From: Daldinia sp. FL1419
Taxonomy: Eukaryota; Ascomycota; Sordariomycetes; Xylariales; Hypoxylaceae
Length of the DNA stretch: 64,000 nt
NCBI GenBank assembly: GCA_025201765.1
Contig: MU623427.1
Location: forward strand, 1-64,000
Reading direction: 5' to 3'
Each line of letters starts with the position of its first letter. Within the stretch, counting starts at the first letter, position 1. Positions 23,330 to 35,900 of the stretch are shown in pieces. Under the pieces are notes generated by a model, which was not told the DNA's origin, did no database searches, and saw nothing but the letters and a program-made list of their open reading frames with translations. A program made the position numbers and the translations under genes.

Positions 23330-24740
23330 TCATATACTCCCTCTGTCTCCTCTGTCTCTGCCATTGGTTCGACGCCGTTTTGTAGAATCGAATTTAATGT
23401 CGCGGGACACACTGGCTTCGTCCTCACTCAAGAGTCTACCGTCAGTGTCGTATTCGATCCGTTCAGTTGAAGGTAACAGACCGCCGTCCGTGCTGCGCAG
23501 GGTAGCGCCAGCTTCAGCATGCGCATTAGCAACTATTCCTGGTAGCTGCCGCCGTCTCGCATTGATAAACCAATTCGATATTTGATCTGTTAGAAGCGTC
23601 TAGTTAATATATGGTCAAAGTCCACTGGTTTTAGGTCTAGGTAATATGATTATCCTTTGACGAGCTGGGAGGCTTCGTCTTAGTCTTGGGATTAGAGACC
23701 TAGCTTTCTGATGGACTTACTTAATTGTAGACCAGTTTGTTTCATCAACTGCTGCTTTTCCTCCTCTGTTGGATACGGGTGGGATAGGTGGGAGTGGAAC
23801 CAGGCGCGGAGCTTATCAGTTGTCTCTTTTGGTAAGTTTCCCCGGCGTTTTCGTTGCTTTCCTTCGTAGTTCCCTCCAACACCTATATCGCGCACGGGAA
23901 AATAGGTATCGTGTGGTTGGTGACCGTATGCTGCAGGCGGAGGTGCTGAGGCATAAACTGGTACCCTATCAAACTGGTAGGCTGAGCCTACAGAAAGGGA
24001 CTGCACTCGGCTAGGGTGATGATTATAGTGGTAACCGTTAGGTCGGTATGGAGAGGATCGTTCTATGTCGTAAATTTCAGGACGTACGCGCTCTGGAGTT
24101 GCCGTTCTTCTTCGTGTTGCTCGAAAATATCCATCGCTTAGGTGGCCGGGGTATTCACTCCTCTGTCTATCTCGAGCCAGATTTAACGCAGAAAATTTTG
24201 ATAGGGCTGCTTGTTGCTCTACTTGATTACGAGGTCGAATATTCGAGGAACAATGTGTGTGAGAGTCATTGCTAGTTGAATAACTAGCCCGGGGCGACTT
24301 GCTCCATGCCTCTACGTCTGTCCTAGAATCGGGAGGCGGCGATGCTGATCGATAAGGATCTCGATCCGGATTGCTGCAAAGCCTTGGAACCGAATTTGTT
24401 CTCTCTATTTCTCTTCCATTCTCGAAAGGTCTTTTGTGATAGGTCGACGAATGGATATATTCTGGTGGTGTTATTTCACCATTGTAAGACCTCCTGGTAG
24501 GGCTGGTTGTAGGCGGTGCTGAGGGTGTTACATCTCTTCTTAATTGCCGTTCGAAATCGGGAAAAGCCTGGTCGTCGATCAGTACAGCACTCCCTAATAA
24601 AATACGGCAAGTTCTACCTGTCGGATGGACGGTAGAGAAATCCTGTTCTCTCTTCTAGGCAATGGCTCAGAGTGAGTATCCGTCCAATGTTCCCTCAGCA
24701 AGCTAGGATGATGAGGAGGATGCATCGTCATGATAGACAT
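23330..24740 (-). CDS. TALE/KN-type homeobox transcription factor
   Basis: Three exons (24740-24618, 24567-23721, 23586-23330) encode about 408 aa. The homeodomain spans about residues 278-340 and is interrupted by intron 2 just before helix 3. It begins KQRKRRGNLPKETTDKLRAW, has the three-residue TALE loop (SHPYP), and ends in the recognition helix ISNWFINARRRQLP, diagnostic of the KN/TALE class. The N-terminus MSIMTMHPPHHPSLLREHW and SLPSIRQAFPDFERQL look like a conserved region of fungal relatives. The middle is disordered and rich in Ser, Pro, Arg and Tyr. Intron 1 is 50 nt; reading through it gives a stop. Fungal proteins of this class are linked to development and hyphal morphology. It lies alone between two long gene-free stretches. 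Confidence 0.9.
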
Positions 24741-25910
24741 ATCGCAGAAAAATGGCTACATATATACACGCCGACTTGAATACCTGTCATCATTATTAGC
24801 TTGACGGAAATTGTAGCCAAGCTAAAGATTCCTTCTTACTTGCTCTCTCCTCCGTCCCGTATGGCAATTTGTCTATTCTGGCTCGGATACGTGATGTCTA
24901 AGCGAGAATGGATTACGGAAACCAGGGTAAGGTTTGAACTCTGAACACGTCCAGGTATGACACTATTGTGAAAATGCTATTTAGTTCGAGGAGATGAAGA
25001 AAATGATAATTAAACAATGGCTCATATGATCTGCTTGATTATGGAAGCGATTCTGGTAAGAGTTGTGGAATAACTCGTGCGGAGGAAACCTATGTATCCG
25101 GCCTATAAGACCAAAAGAAAAGCAGGAAAAACATATCACCAATGAGGAGATGGAAGTCTTTTCTATATAAGTTGAAGATGCGAGGTTCTTTGAAGGTGTG
25201 GAGAGGTATGGAGAGGTATGGAGGTCTGTGTCGATGGAACTGAGTAACTAAACCGTAATGAGCCCAGGATGCGAGGCATGGGGCAAGAGCAAGGATGACA
25301 TACATAGATGCTAAGACAACGTTCAGGGTATGAAGAAGAAAACCATAGCCGCGGACTAGTCTGTACCCACCTCCCCACAGAGACGGTCACTGATACTGTG
25401 GCGCTCTGCGGACAATGGACTGAAGACTGACAAGCTAGCCTTTGGGATGGTACGTTTCCTAGGGCCTACATGGTATGTAAGTAGTATGTAAGGTTGTAAA
25501 GTTACTGGGTCACTAGAAGCGCACATGGCTTAAAGGGTCTGGCTGGTCTGACTACCTACGCAGTAGGTTGACGACAGGCTTGGCTCGATAGCGATGGAGT
25601 ACTGGAGCGACTGGGTGTACTATGTAGGGGAGCAAGCACTAAGTGTCACAACCATAGTACCTAGGTAGGAAGGGTCCGCGTTGGTAGTAGTATCGACGTA
25701 CATGCAGGACAGGGGTCAGACCCCGGACCGTGACGGTTATTGCTTTGGTGCCAGATGAAATTGCCCGATGAAAAGGAAGATGATACCGGGGTTGGCCTTA
25801 GACACGTACCATTGCATACATGCGATGCATTTGGAAGACCGGATCGAATTCTTCCCTCCTTGTAAGCCTTGCAAGATGGATCTGAGTTTTTTTGGTCAAA
25901 AGGGGGCGGG

Positions 25911-25940
25911 CTTCCCACCCCTTCCCACCCCTTCCCACCC
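25911..25940. repeat. 10-bp tandem repeat CTTCCCACCC x3
   Basis: Three perfect copies in non-coding DNA about 1.2 kb upstream of the homeobox start. Confidence 0.9.
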
Positions 25941-28900
25941 AAATCACATCCTCCCAACCCAAATTATAAGCGGAGAGGTACGTGTGGAAATCTAGCACGT
26001 GTCTACCCGCAAAAACGTACCTTGAAATCGAAGATTTGACTCGAAATGGTCAGATAGCTGTTGTCAGCCCAAACATCGTCTCGTCACGTAGATAGAAGAG
26101 CGTGTCGTACGTATCTTAGGTACGTAGTCAGCCAGATGGGAAAATTTACCCTACGCCCTCGTTCGAGCCCACGTCCAGACCGGCTTCCGGGGCGTGGGTT
26201 AGGAGAAAGGCACTAGTATTCCACACAAGGCATCAGAATCGTGGTATAGGTACCCGTCTGTATCTCACCGACCTAGAGGAAGGTTCCTGCAGTTCGCCAC
26301 AGGACATCCTTTCAGACTATAGAGATAACTTATACGGCATGACGCAGAGGCGCACCCGAGAAGATATCGTTAGTGAAAAGGTTAAAGTTGTTTTCTACCC
26401 TTCTTTTACCACTTACCTTTGAAGCAGCTTCATCCGGCCGTCTGAAGAAAAACTTAATTTTTATGCATAATGTATGAAATTGGTTCCCAAGTGCTTAGAA
26501 CGCTATGACAATTTGTAGATGGGTGTCGTCACGCGTGGTATTCGTCCTTTTTTTTTCTTTTTTTCTTCCTCCCTATTTTAGGCTTATTAACTCCTTACTC
26601 AGTAATAATATACTAATACCTCTCCGTTGTTTACTTATATTATTAGATCGTTAGCATTAGCTAATTAGTACGATTCGATTCCTCAAATAGATGTCTCGAT
26701 CCTATATTGCGCAAGGGAGAAGTTGTTTTAATCAGTCCCTCTTTGTTTATCCCCATTTTTTATTGGGAAACCCGCTCTTCATATTTGCCCATGGGGCTTG
26801 CGGGACTTCTCGAGTCCTAGCTGACAAGTAGGTACACCGTTAGAAAATTCAGGGGTAATGAATCGTGTAAGAAATGTTAGTGCAAGTTTGTGCAATATTC
26901 ATGAAATGAACCCACATGATATACATATCTAGGTACATATTACTGTAAATTATATTGTACTTTATATAATAGGTAAGTTCTAGGTAAAATCCCCAAAGCC
27001 GGGGGGGAGGGATCTGGAAATCTGCCAAGGAGTGACCCAAGAACCTACCTAGGCACCTACCTAGGTAGGTACCCTGTCCCCTCAGCCCTCACCCCTCGTA
27101 ATAGCATAATCCTATAAGCTAATAACCTCAATTGCTTCTTGCTAAATATAGTAAAGCGGTATAATAAGGCGTGCTCGGAGGTCTGATTGGGAGCAATGGG
27201 ACGAAACTTGGAAAAATAGATGAATTGAGAATAATCCAGTCCTTCAATCTACTTATTAGCCTTTGATTATTTACTTACCTACCTGCCTAGGTAAACACCG
27301 GATAAACCCCCTAGGATATTAGGTATTGGGTGTTATATCAACTATATACAATTTCACCCCTTTTTAAGTGCCCGACTTCCTTTCCTTCCGCACCGTTATA
27401 TCATCTACTTCAGCTATCAAGCGCAAAAGGGTCTACAAAAGGGTCTACTTTCTCCATCGTTACGCACAATTCTTCCCGCCTTATTAGAATTCCCACACTT
27501 CCCAGGGCCTTGTTATTAGGGCCATGCCCCAATTTCCTACGTAAAATGATGTATATGTCGACCTCAGGCTATATTCTCCGATGCCGTAGCTGAAATTATC
27601 CTTAGTGGCCCAGCTTCGACGTTGAACGCATCGACATATGAATTTCTTTAGGCCTTATGTGACGATCAATCCATAGCCAATCAGGCTATGCAACCGGCGA
27701 ATCGGAAATTTCCAGCACGCCTCAGGCGAGTCGTGAACCGAAATCTGAACGACCTGCCGTTTACATATAGTGTGTCTGCATTCACCGAGTGCCAATAGGA
27801 GTAATATTGCGACGCCGAAGATCACCTGGCATTGCGGCAGCTCTCTATTTAGCATTCAGGACACGGATAATTCCTAGAGCTGATTTTCCAGCCCTGGCAG
27901 CGATGACTTGCATGAGACTACGAAATGCAGGACGTGTTCCGTTGTCTTGGTAGCCGACGTCGCCATTTAGCTAAGGGGCTTCGAGTCATAACATTGTGGC
28001 GGAAACGAAAACATACAATACTACGTGTGCGTATATAGAAGACGTCGTAGCCTGCTAAGGTGGATTACCGCTAAGCGGCCGCGACGACAATTCGGGAATG
28101 CATAGCGTGTACTATATTGTACATACATGACGGTATGCGTAACCCTAGTGGCATCCGCCCCGATGGGTACACGATGATCCCCTCTACTGTTCTAGCCGGC
28201 TGTCAAATCTCGTCGGGTTAGCATGTTTTTGGCAAAATCCCCGTACCCCGTTCATAGACGATCTGCATTGTCCAGAGCTGCAAGACAGATCGGTGCCGAG
28301 CCGTGATATGCCTCCATATCTCCATGCGTTGCGATTGGTTTCCCATTCACTCCCCAATAACTGTCAATCTTGCGCTAGGCTATTTGTCTTCCTTGTAGAA
28401 TTATTTCGACAGGGCAATATTACATTACAAGTTGTAGGTATTTCGTAGGAAGATTACTTCTCGAAAGAATCATACGCTACGATATGAACAGAGGATTCGA
28501 GTTAGTTGCCTACCTGTTACGAGACGTTAGTAGTAGTGGTAGCAACGGTGTTCTCAGTAGCGTCCAGGTCTTGCTCGGAGCTCTTTAAAAGCCCTGTAGG
28601 TGTTCTACTTCTACGGCGGTAAAGGTCCTAGGCGTCGTCGCTAACGGAACCATGCAAGATAACCAATACTCTTATACACCCAGCATTCTAAAGCTTGCCC
28701 CAGAAACAAAAAACAAAAACAAAAAAAAAACAAAAAAAAAGGCCGGCTTTTTAAGTCAAGCCACGGCTGGTACGTGTATATTAGCTTGTAATGCAAGCCT
28801 ACCATCCGAGAAAAAATATGATAAAGGTTGTCACGATGGCAATTCATCAAGACATGCAAGAACTTATCATTGGTAACGCTTGGTGTATGCCAACGCTAGA

Positions 28901-29441
28901 GATGGACGTCCTCTTCCTTCATCCTTTTACCTCCCCTACTATCCCCACCTAGCTTCTTCGTCGACTCGTGCGGACTACCACCGCATACACCTATCGCTTA
29001 CCACTTACACATAGCTAAGCCAGGCATCTACTAGTAATTAACATATAGTAGGTACCTCTTCAGGTACTTACCCTTCAGGTACTTACCCACTAGGTACCTA
29101 CATATAGTAGATAATAGTAAATGCAGATTTCTGACACTTGACATATTTAGTTGGAGGTTGGACATGGAAGGGCGGTCACACTCTCTTATTGTAGTTTATT
29201 GTAGTTTGTTATAGTGCTGCTCTTAAATTGTCTAGGCTATCGAGATTCGGATCCGGTTGGTCCCAAGTATAAGTTGGGTACGATCTGAAGTTTGCGGTTT
29301 TGCCAAGTGTTGCAGATCTCTTTCCGCATCGAAGCAAGGGCCATCTTTCGCAATCCCGAGAAGCTGGGGTGGTGACAGAACGATCCCGTGCGCCGCCCAA
29401 GCGCCTTGTGCTCGTAACGAGGTGTGCCGTACCTTTGTGTA

Positions 29442-29474
29442 TGGTGTGCGTGGTGTGCGTGGTGTGTGTGGTGT
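29442..29474. repeat. TGGTGTGCG-type tandem repeat
   Basis: Three to four imperfect 9-bp copies of GTGTGCGTG, non-coding. Confidence 0.8.
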
Positions 29475-30093
29475 CCAACTGGTCCAATTGCGTTACGGGA
29501 ACACAAGAGAGAGACAACGACAGCGGAACAGCTGCAGGTTAATGAATCCGGATCCATGACCACAAACCTGGTTCCCGGGTTCCGTCATATTGATCTTGCT
29601 CGCTTGTCACATCCCCAACCCTGCCAACTTTTCGACGCGGTGCATACCTACATAGTAACCACCATCCCGTTGGGGCGCATCCCAAGCCTACCGATAAATA
29701 CAAACCAAGCAGAACGGCTATTTTCTAGCTTCTGGATTGGTGTTCACGTGTGTCCACCTACTTTGGGATAATCCGGAATATATTGTTTTTATAATTCCCA
29801 TAATTCCAACTGGTAGCTAGTGTCACGAAAGCAACAATACCTTAGGTACCCAAAGTATGGTTACCATATAGGCGAGATAGACTAAGGTGGTGGAATATAT
29901 ATATTTAGGATCTCCTCGTCGCGGTCTGTTTCATATCGGATCGAATGGAGGGTCTAAAGATGGACTGCGGTGCAGAACCTTCTTGTGGTATACAAAGCAA
30001 AGATGTGGCTACCTCTAGGTATGATATGAACTTAGCCTATGCAGATGAGCCGAACTTTACTTTGCTCGTTCGATCGCGGACGTACGGTGGCAT

Positions 30094-30145
30094 GAGAGAG
30101 AGAGAGAGAATGACAAAAAAAAAAAACAAAAAAAAAAAAAAAAAA
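30094..30145. repeat. (GA)n followed by A-rich run
   Basis: A GA dinucleotide run (30094-30109) is followed after a few bases by about 30 nearly uninterrupted A. Confidence 0.85.
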
Positions 30146-31076
30146 GATAAAAAGAGTCGGAAGATGCAACAACTCGGAAGTCCGGCTGTGGCTGCTAAGT
30201 TGGTTGATTTATTACCTACTGCCTAGGCAAGTGCACTTGATACATGTAGGTATCTTACATACTATGTAGGTATTTATGCTAGGCAGCTACGATGTAAAGG
30301 GCTCTTTACGCTTATAGGTCATTTACCCGCCAATGTATTTACAGTATTACCTATCTACCTATCTACCTACCTATCTATAGACATTTGCGTTAGTACATGC
30401 ATTATACCTTACATATGTAGGTACCTAGGTATGTACATTCTATCTATTATCTTGTTTTTTTTTTAATCAATCAGATCAATCGTCCCGTCATCCTATCATC
30501 CTGTCGCCTCATCCCATCTTCATCTCTTAATACCCCCCCTCCCCCCCACGATTCTCCACGATCCTTTTACACAGTAACCTTTGAAAAGCTTCACGTTTTT
30601 TTTTTTTTTTCCAACGTAGCTGCCCCATTACCAAACATCTTTTATATGGCCGTCATACTTGATATTCATTCATATACCACATATTTGTTACCTGTAATGC
30701 GATGGTACAGGATGGACACGAGATTCGGATGACCTTCAAATGAAATCGTTGGCCTTAAATCCGTAAATCCGTCACTGTGCGCACTAGGTATGATGCCTAT
30801 AGGTTAGGTCTTTGGGTAAGTACCTATCTTCCATCATCCCCATCATTTGTCGCTTACCACACAACGGCCTGTTGCATTCAAGCCACTTTCACACTCACTC
30901 GTCATACCCAAAAAGCCGATCTGGAATGTTCCTATCCTTCCGTCTACGGACCAATAGTACACGATCCCGTCTAGCTGACATCGGTCAGATACGCACGCCT
31001 ATTGATGCGGCAACTCAAATGGTCTCATAGCTTAACCATACACTAGCCACACAGAGTCTTATATGTATGCAACCAA

Positions 31077-31108
31077 CCTCGTGTCCTCGTGTCCTCGTGT
31101 TCTCGTGT
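31077..31108. repeat. 8-bp tandem repeat CCTCGTGT x4
   Basis: Four copies; the last begins TCTC instead of CCTC. Non-coding. Confidence 0.9.
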
Positions 31109-32955
31109 AGCACATGCTTCTTCACGGCACGAGTCCGTCCCTTTATTTTTTTTATTTTTTTATTAAATTTTTTCCCGCTATTTGCCACATATAAGAAAAG
31201 AGAGACATACATTACCCAGGTAGAAATATCTTATTGCTAACGAATCCTTTATCGACTCTAGATAATCTAATGTTCCATAGTCTAAATTCAACTTCACAGC
31301 TAATGCTTTCTTTCCGACCCCAGTCCCGTTGCCATCGACTAACCTAGTTTACTGATCCACAGCTCCGGTGGATTGTATGGGTACTCCTATTCGCGACAGT
31401 TCCTAAAACAGGCAAAGATGCGGTGGACAAAGCCGGGATGAATCCACATCCTTGGGTCTACCCATGATACTTGATAGCCCCTGTTACTGACTTCCTTCCC
31501 TCTGCTTCTGGAACAACGTGCCTACAACCCGATCTTCTGTGCCGAGTTTCACCCGACTATTTACGCGTCCCTGGCGATACAGTAAAATAGGTACTAGCTG
31601 CTTACGACGACTACAGTCTAATCTGAAACCTGAATTACCTAGACAGCAACAGCTACGCTTCGTTTTGATCATATCTATCCACAACGATACACGGATGGTA
31701 CGGTATATTCGCCTCTATCTACCTACCGTAGGAATTATAATTATGGGTTGCCTAACCCTACGGCCCCTGAACGGAACGCCAGTGCCAATCGGATTCCACT
31801 GGGAAACGTTTGGCATAACCGTACATCTATCAGACCAGAAACCTCAGTTGTATCCTTTTTTTTTCAACGCTTTCAACATAGCTCTGCTGCTAGTTGTAGA
31901 TCTTGGCGATTTATGGGCTTGGGGAATCGTAAACCGTCCGCACTACATCGCTAATCTTGCAGACGGCTGTTGGGATATATAGAGTATCACTGCAACATTG
32001 AATTTGCGAGAGGATTTTGTCTAAATGGGATATCACGTATCGCACAAAGCTTAATTATTCTAAACAGTCATTGGTTATGATCCTTTTCCAGCCGGGCCTC
32101 GACAGTGAAAAAGTATTACATCGGCCTAGATCCTAACATTTCCACCGCCAGTCTGCGCAGCACGAACGGCTCTCTGCATAGTCCAGCGGGGCTCGTGGCC
32201 CAAGGAAGCATCCGCCCGTTAACGTGAAGATCCTTAGTTAGCGAACTAAAAGTAGCTTCTAAGCAACTTTAGTATTACGAGAACGTCAGCCGTTAAGCAC
32301 TTTCTGCCCTGGCATGATGAGTTAGCCATCTACTACAATAATATACATAAATAGCCAATTAACTCGGCGGGGATGGGTTGACTTATCCACGATCTTAAAT
32401 AACTCCCGCCGTCAGCTCAAATAATTAGTTGACCCTCCGAATCTATTAGCACGTTTCAAGCACGTTGGATTATTTATACCGCATAGCAGTTTTACGGCCC
32501 CAGCACGACGAAGTCTCGACTTATTCGACGATGAGACATGTCATTTTAGAGCTACCAGCTCGAGATCTGAGGCTGCGTATCGGAAATATGCATACTGTAT
32601 GTCTTATGATGGCCATCATTTGGCTGCAGAACGATTGCCCCTTATGGCCGAGTACATCGCTAGATATAGCACTTACCTCGACGTCAACCAATTGTTAATC
32701 TACGAGGCTATGGACTGGTCTGATTATCTTCTACACATTAGTCGCGCACACTACAGTACCGGAACCACCCCCTAGCTACGTGCTGCAAGATCTCGTCCTT
32801 TCAGCAAGCCTCTTCAAGGACAATTTCACCAAATTTATTTTCCCGGCCGAGTTTTTACCTGGAGGCGGTCTAGGCGACCCGCTCAGAATCCTGTTACATA
32901 CCTAGGTTTGATGAAAGCGCCAATCCGGCTGAAGCAATGCAGAGTCAATAGTACT

Positions 32956-32970
32956 CCCCCCCCCCCCCCC
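32956..32970. repeat. Poly(C) run
   Basis: Fifteen consecutive C in an otherwise unremarkable stretch; the length may not be reliable in an assembly. Confidence 0.85.
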
Positions 32971-35900
32971 ACAAAGCCTTAGGAACTTTATACTTGCGGC
33001 ACCAGAGCAACACTATCCAATTATAACCCATCGCTATAAAAGTGGCTTAAAAGCTTGTTATACGCTTGCTACTAATATATGCTGTCAAGCTATGTCGTCT
33101 ATGCTGCAATGTGTCATAAGATGGCTTAGGCTTACTCCGGTCTGAAAGTTTGTCGATGTCTTGGGACTGCTACGGATAGCACCTGGAATCGTCAAGACTT
33201 CGCTCAACCCGAATTTTCTCTCTTGGTAACTACACGGTAGGGTATATATTATTATAATAGCTGATATTTTGGAATATTATTATGAGGGCATTGTATGGCC
33301 GGCGGTCGAAGTTTGCTCTACATTATATTTCACGACCGAAGCTGCTAAGCTCGGTGAGTGTGACTCTGTATATTAAAGCTTGTATATAGGTACCTACCCT
33401 GGCCTTCCTCGGTGAGAGCTACACCGGTGAGAGCCACTGGCCTATCCGAATTATGGCCATATGCCTGCATAGCGTCCTTCAATGTGGGCGTCATTCGGAA
33501 AATGCCACTCCTTTCATTCCCCTTAACAAGCAAATATTCAACCACAGTTTTCAACGCGTTGGTTCAACCTATTCTCTGTGGCCGGGGCAATATATCTGGT
33601 TCCCAACTAGGCCAAAATCGGCGATTAGACGATTCTGGATCGGGTAGTTGATACAGTACAGTATTTAGCACATGTCAACATCTACAACGTCCCAAAAGGA
33701 CCGATGTTTGTGCGGATGACTTTTCTCGACTGGGTACTAGTTTGAGATGCTGCCGCGAGCGAAAACCAAGAGCGTGGCGTGGCCCCATACATAAACCTAG
33801 AATTATAGTTAACAGCATCTTGTTGGCATCAGATCTTGAGCGGAGGGATGCTGGGATGTCATCAAGGATCTGACAGATGAAAGGGTCGGTGCTCCCATTC
33901 CGGTTCTTGGTCCGTGGACAACGCGTGGGAGCACATGCTTGGTAGGTTTCGTACGAAGCGACAGCAACGCGGTCAAAATCACATCGACGATCCCCTAGGA
34001 CCCAACTGAAGATGACGATCAACAAAGCCTTAAAACTAACTCGCTGAAGTGGACCGACGTACTGTACGCCCAACCGCCCAAATCAAGAAGCAAAGCCGAC
34101 GTCAAGACAGGTCAGATCGCCCAGTCCAATTATTGAAACCTCAGTACTTATTATGTATGCACGTACATGCAGATAGACATACGATAATACAATAACCTAG
34201 AGAGCTTGTTTGGAACATCTCCTAACAGGGGTCCAAGCGCCTGTCAAGTGAAATCTCTGGAACGGGAAATGGGAATCATGGGATGGTATTTGCAGGGGGT
34301 CCTGGTTGTCACATATCTGACGACCAAATCGCATCTCAGGATCATATTCCCTGTTTAGAGTCTCCCATACCCCCTGCTGCCCTGTCAACTGTCAAGCCTG
34401 TCTTCGTTGTTCTCGCTTATTATTGACTAGATTACTTAACGCCTCCCGGCCCCGCGCAAAGAACCCTGCGCCTTTCGACCCCCAAAGGCCAAGCCTCCGG
34501 TTGCGACCAAGATCGTTGCTACTGTACATTAGAATACAGTACTATGTAACTAGCATTCTCTCTCATCGAGTTTGCGAAGATGGGTTCTTCGTCCACATGC
34601 AAGGTCTCAAATCCGGAGTTCCAAGTCCCATCAGTACTAGTTACCTAGGTAGGTATACTGTTCAGGAGGTTTAAGAAAAGAGTCAGTACTTTTTTCCCTT
34701 TTTTAATTCTTCTTATTCGTCGAAGGCTTGAGCATTTTACTAAATACCTAAGTACTTGGATCTAGTATATATCCCAGATTACCACCTGCACGAAAATAGA
34801 CCTTGTATGGTGGTAGATATATCTACGTATACCACGCAACTTGTGTGTGTGTATCGGGGGGGTCCCAGTCCTAACACGTGTGGATCAGAACAAAAACGGG
34901 CATGTCAATCCCAGAATGACGGGGTGCCTGAACCAAACCGAAAACATACCATTCCTGGGTCGGATCCCTGCTGTTGGCGTTAGAATGATCCACCAAATCA
35001 ATCACTCGCGGGCCGTTCACCCCAATCCCCTTACTCGGTAGGGTAGCAGGTTCTTTTTCAAGCTCCGAGGCACAACTTATCTCGTTTGTTAAGATACGAG
35101 GACCAGTACGAAGGCACATGCTAAGAGGTACAGGGCACTCGGATCATTCCGTGCGAGCTATTTAGCTACCTAACTTAGGTGCCCCCCAACTAAGCGAATG
35201 AGGCTCACTTAAGGATCGTAAGATATCGATATGCAATAAGTTAGACCGAATACCTGAGGGGTTTTATCTTAGTTATCTTACGCACGAGAGGAAGAAGAAA
35301 GAGAGAGCCAAAAAAGGGGGATGCAGTCAAATTACTCTTACTATGTAATCGACATCGATAACTACCGAGATAGGTAGGTATGTCTTTGAGTGACAGGCGA
35401 CCTATCAAACGCATGCGCCGCGCGTCGTTCTGTAACGGCGTGGTTACTTGACCTGTTTTGGGTATGCTGTCCGTAGGGCTGTCGCGGGACTAGGGGATCT
35501 AGTTCGCCGGCTATCATTTAGAGACGGAGCCTCTCAGCGATGTAGCGACCTAGCGACTCGATGACTACCGCAGCCGGTGAGAGGTGCACGGAAGGCCTTT
35601 ACATAGGGGACGAAAACGCACTACTCCTAATTTCGGGTTTCCTAACCGGTATGCAGTCAACGTGGTCACTGCAGTCGCCGCAGTCGCCGCAGAGCCTACA
35701 CTTACAGCATCGATAAAAAGTGGTCGAGGCGGTCTGGGGGAGTTTCGAGCCGCAGGAGGCTCAATCCTTCATTGGACCCGGTGTAGCGCGGGAGAGAACC
35801 CGTTAGACGCCATCTCAACTGCCAAGCTCAGGTCGGAAGATTGCCGCCGCCACCGCAGAAAGGAGTCTATTGTAATTGATCTAGAGTCAAAATTGAAACA

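Noticed and set aside
31518..31982. Open frame of 154 codons in the gene-free stretch
   Set aside because: No family signature, no codon pattern of the neighbouring genes, no promoter or splice context; length is compatible with chance.
33675..34073. Minus-strand open frame of 132 codons
   Set aside because: Irregular residue composition and no recognisable motif; no supporting neighbours.
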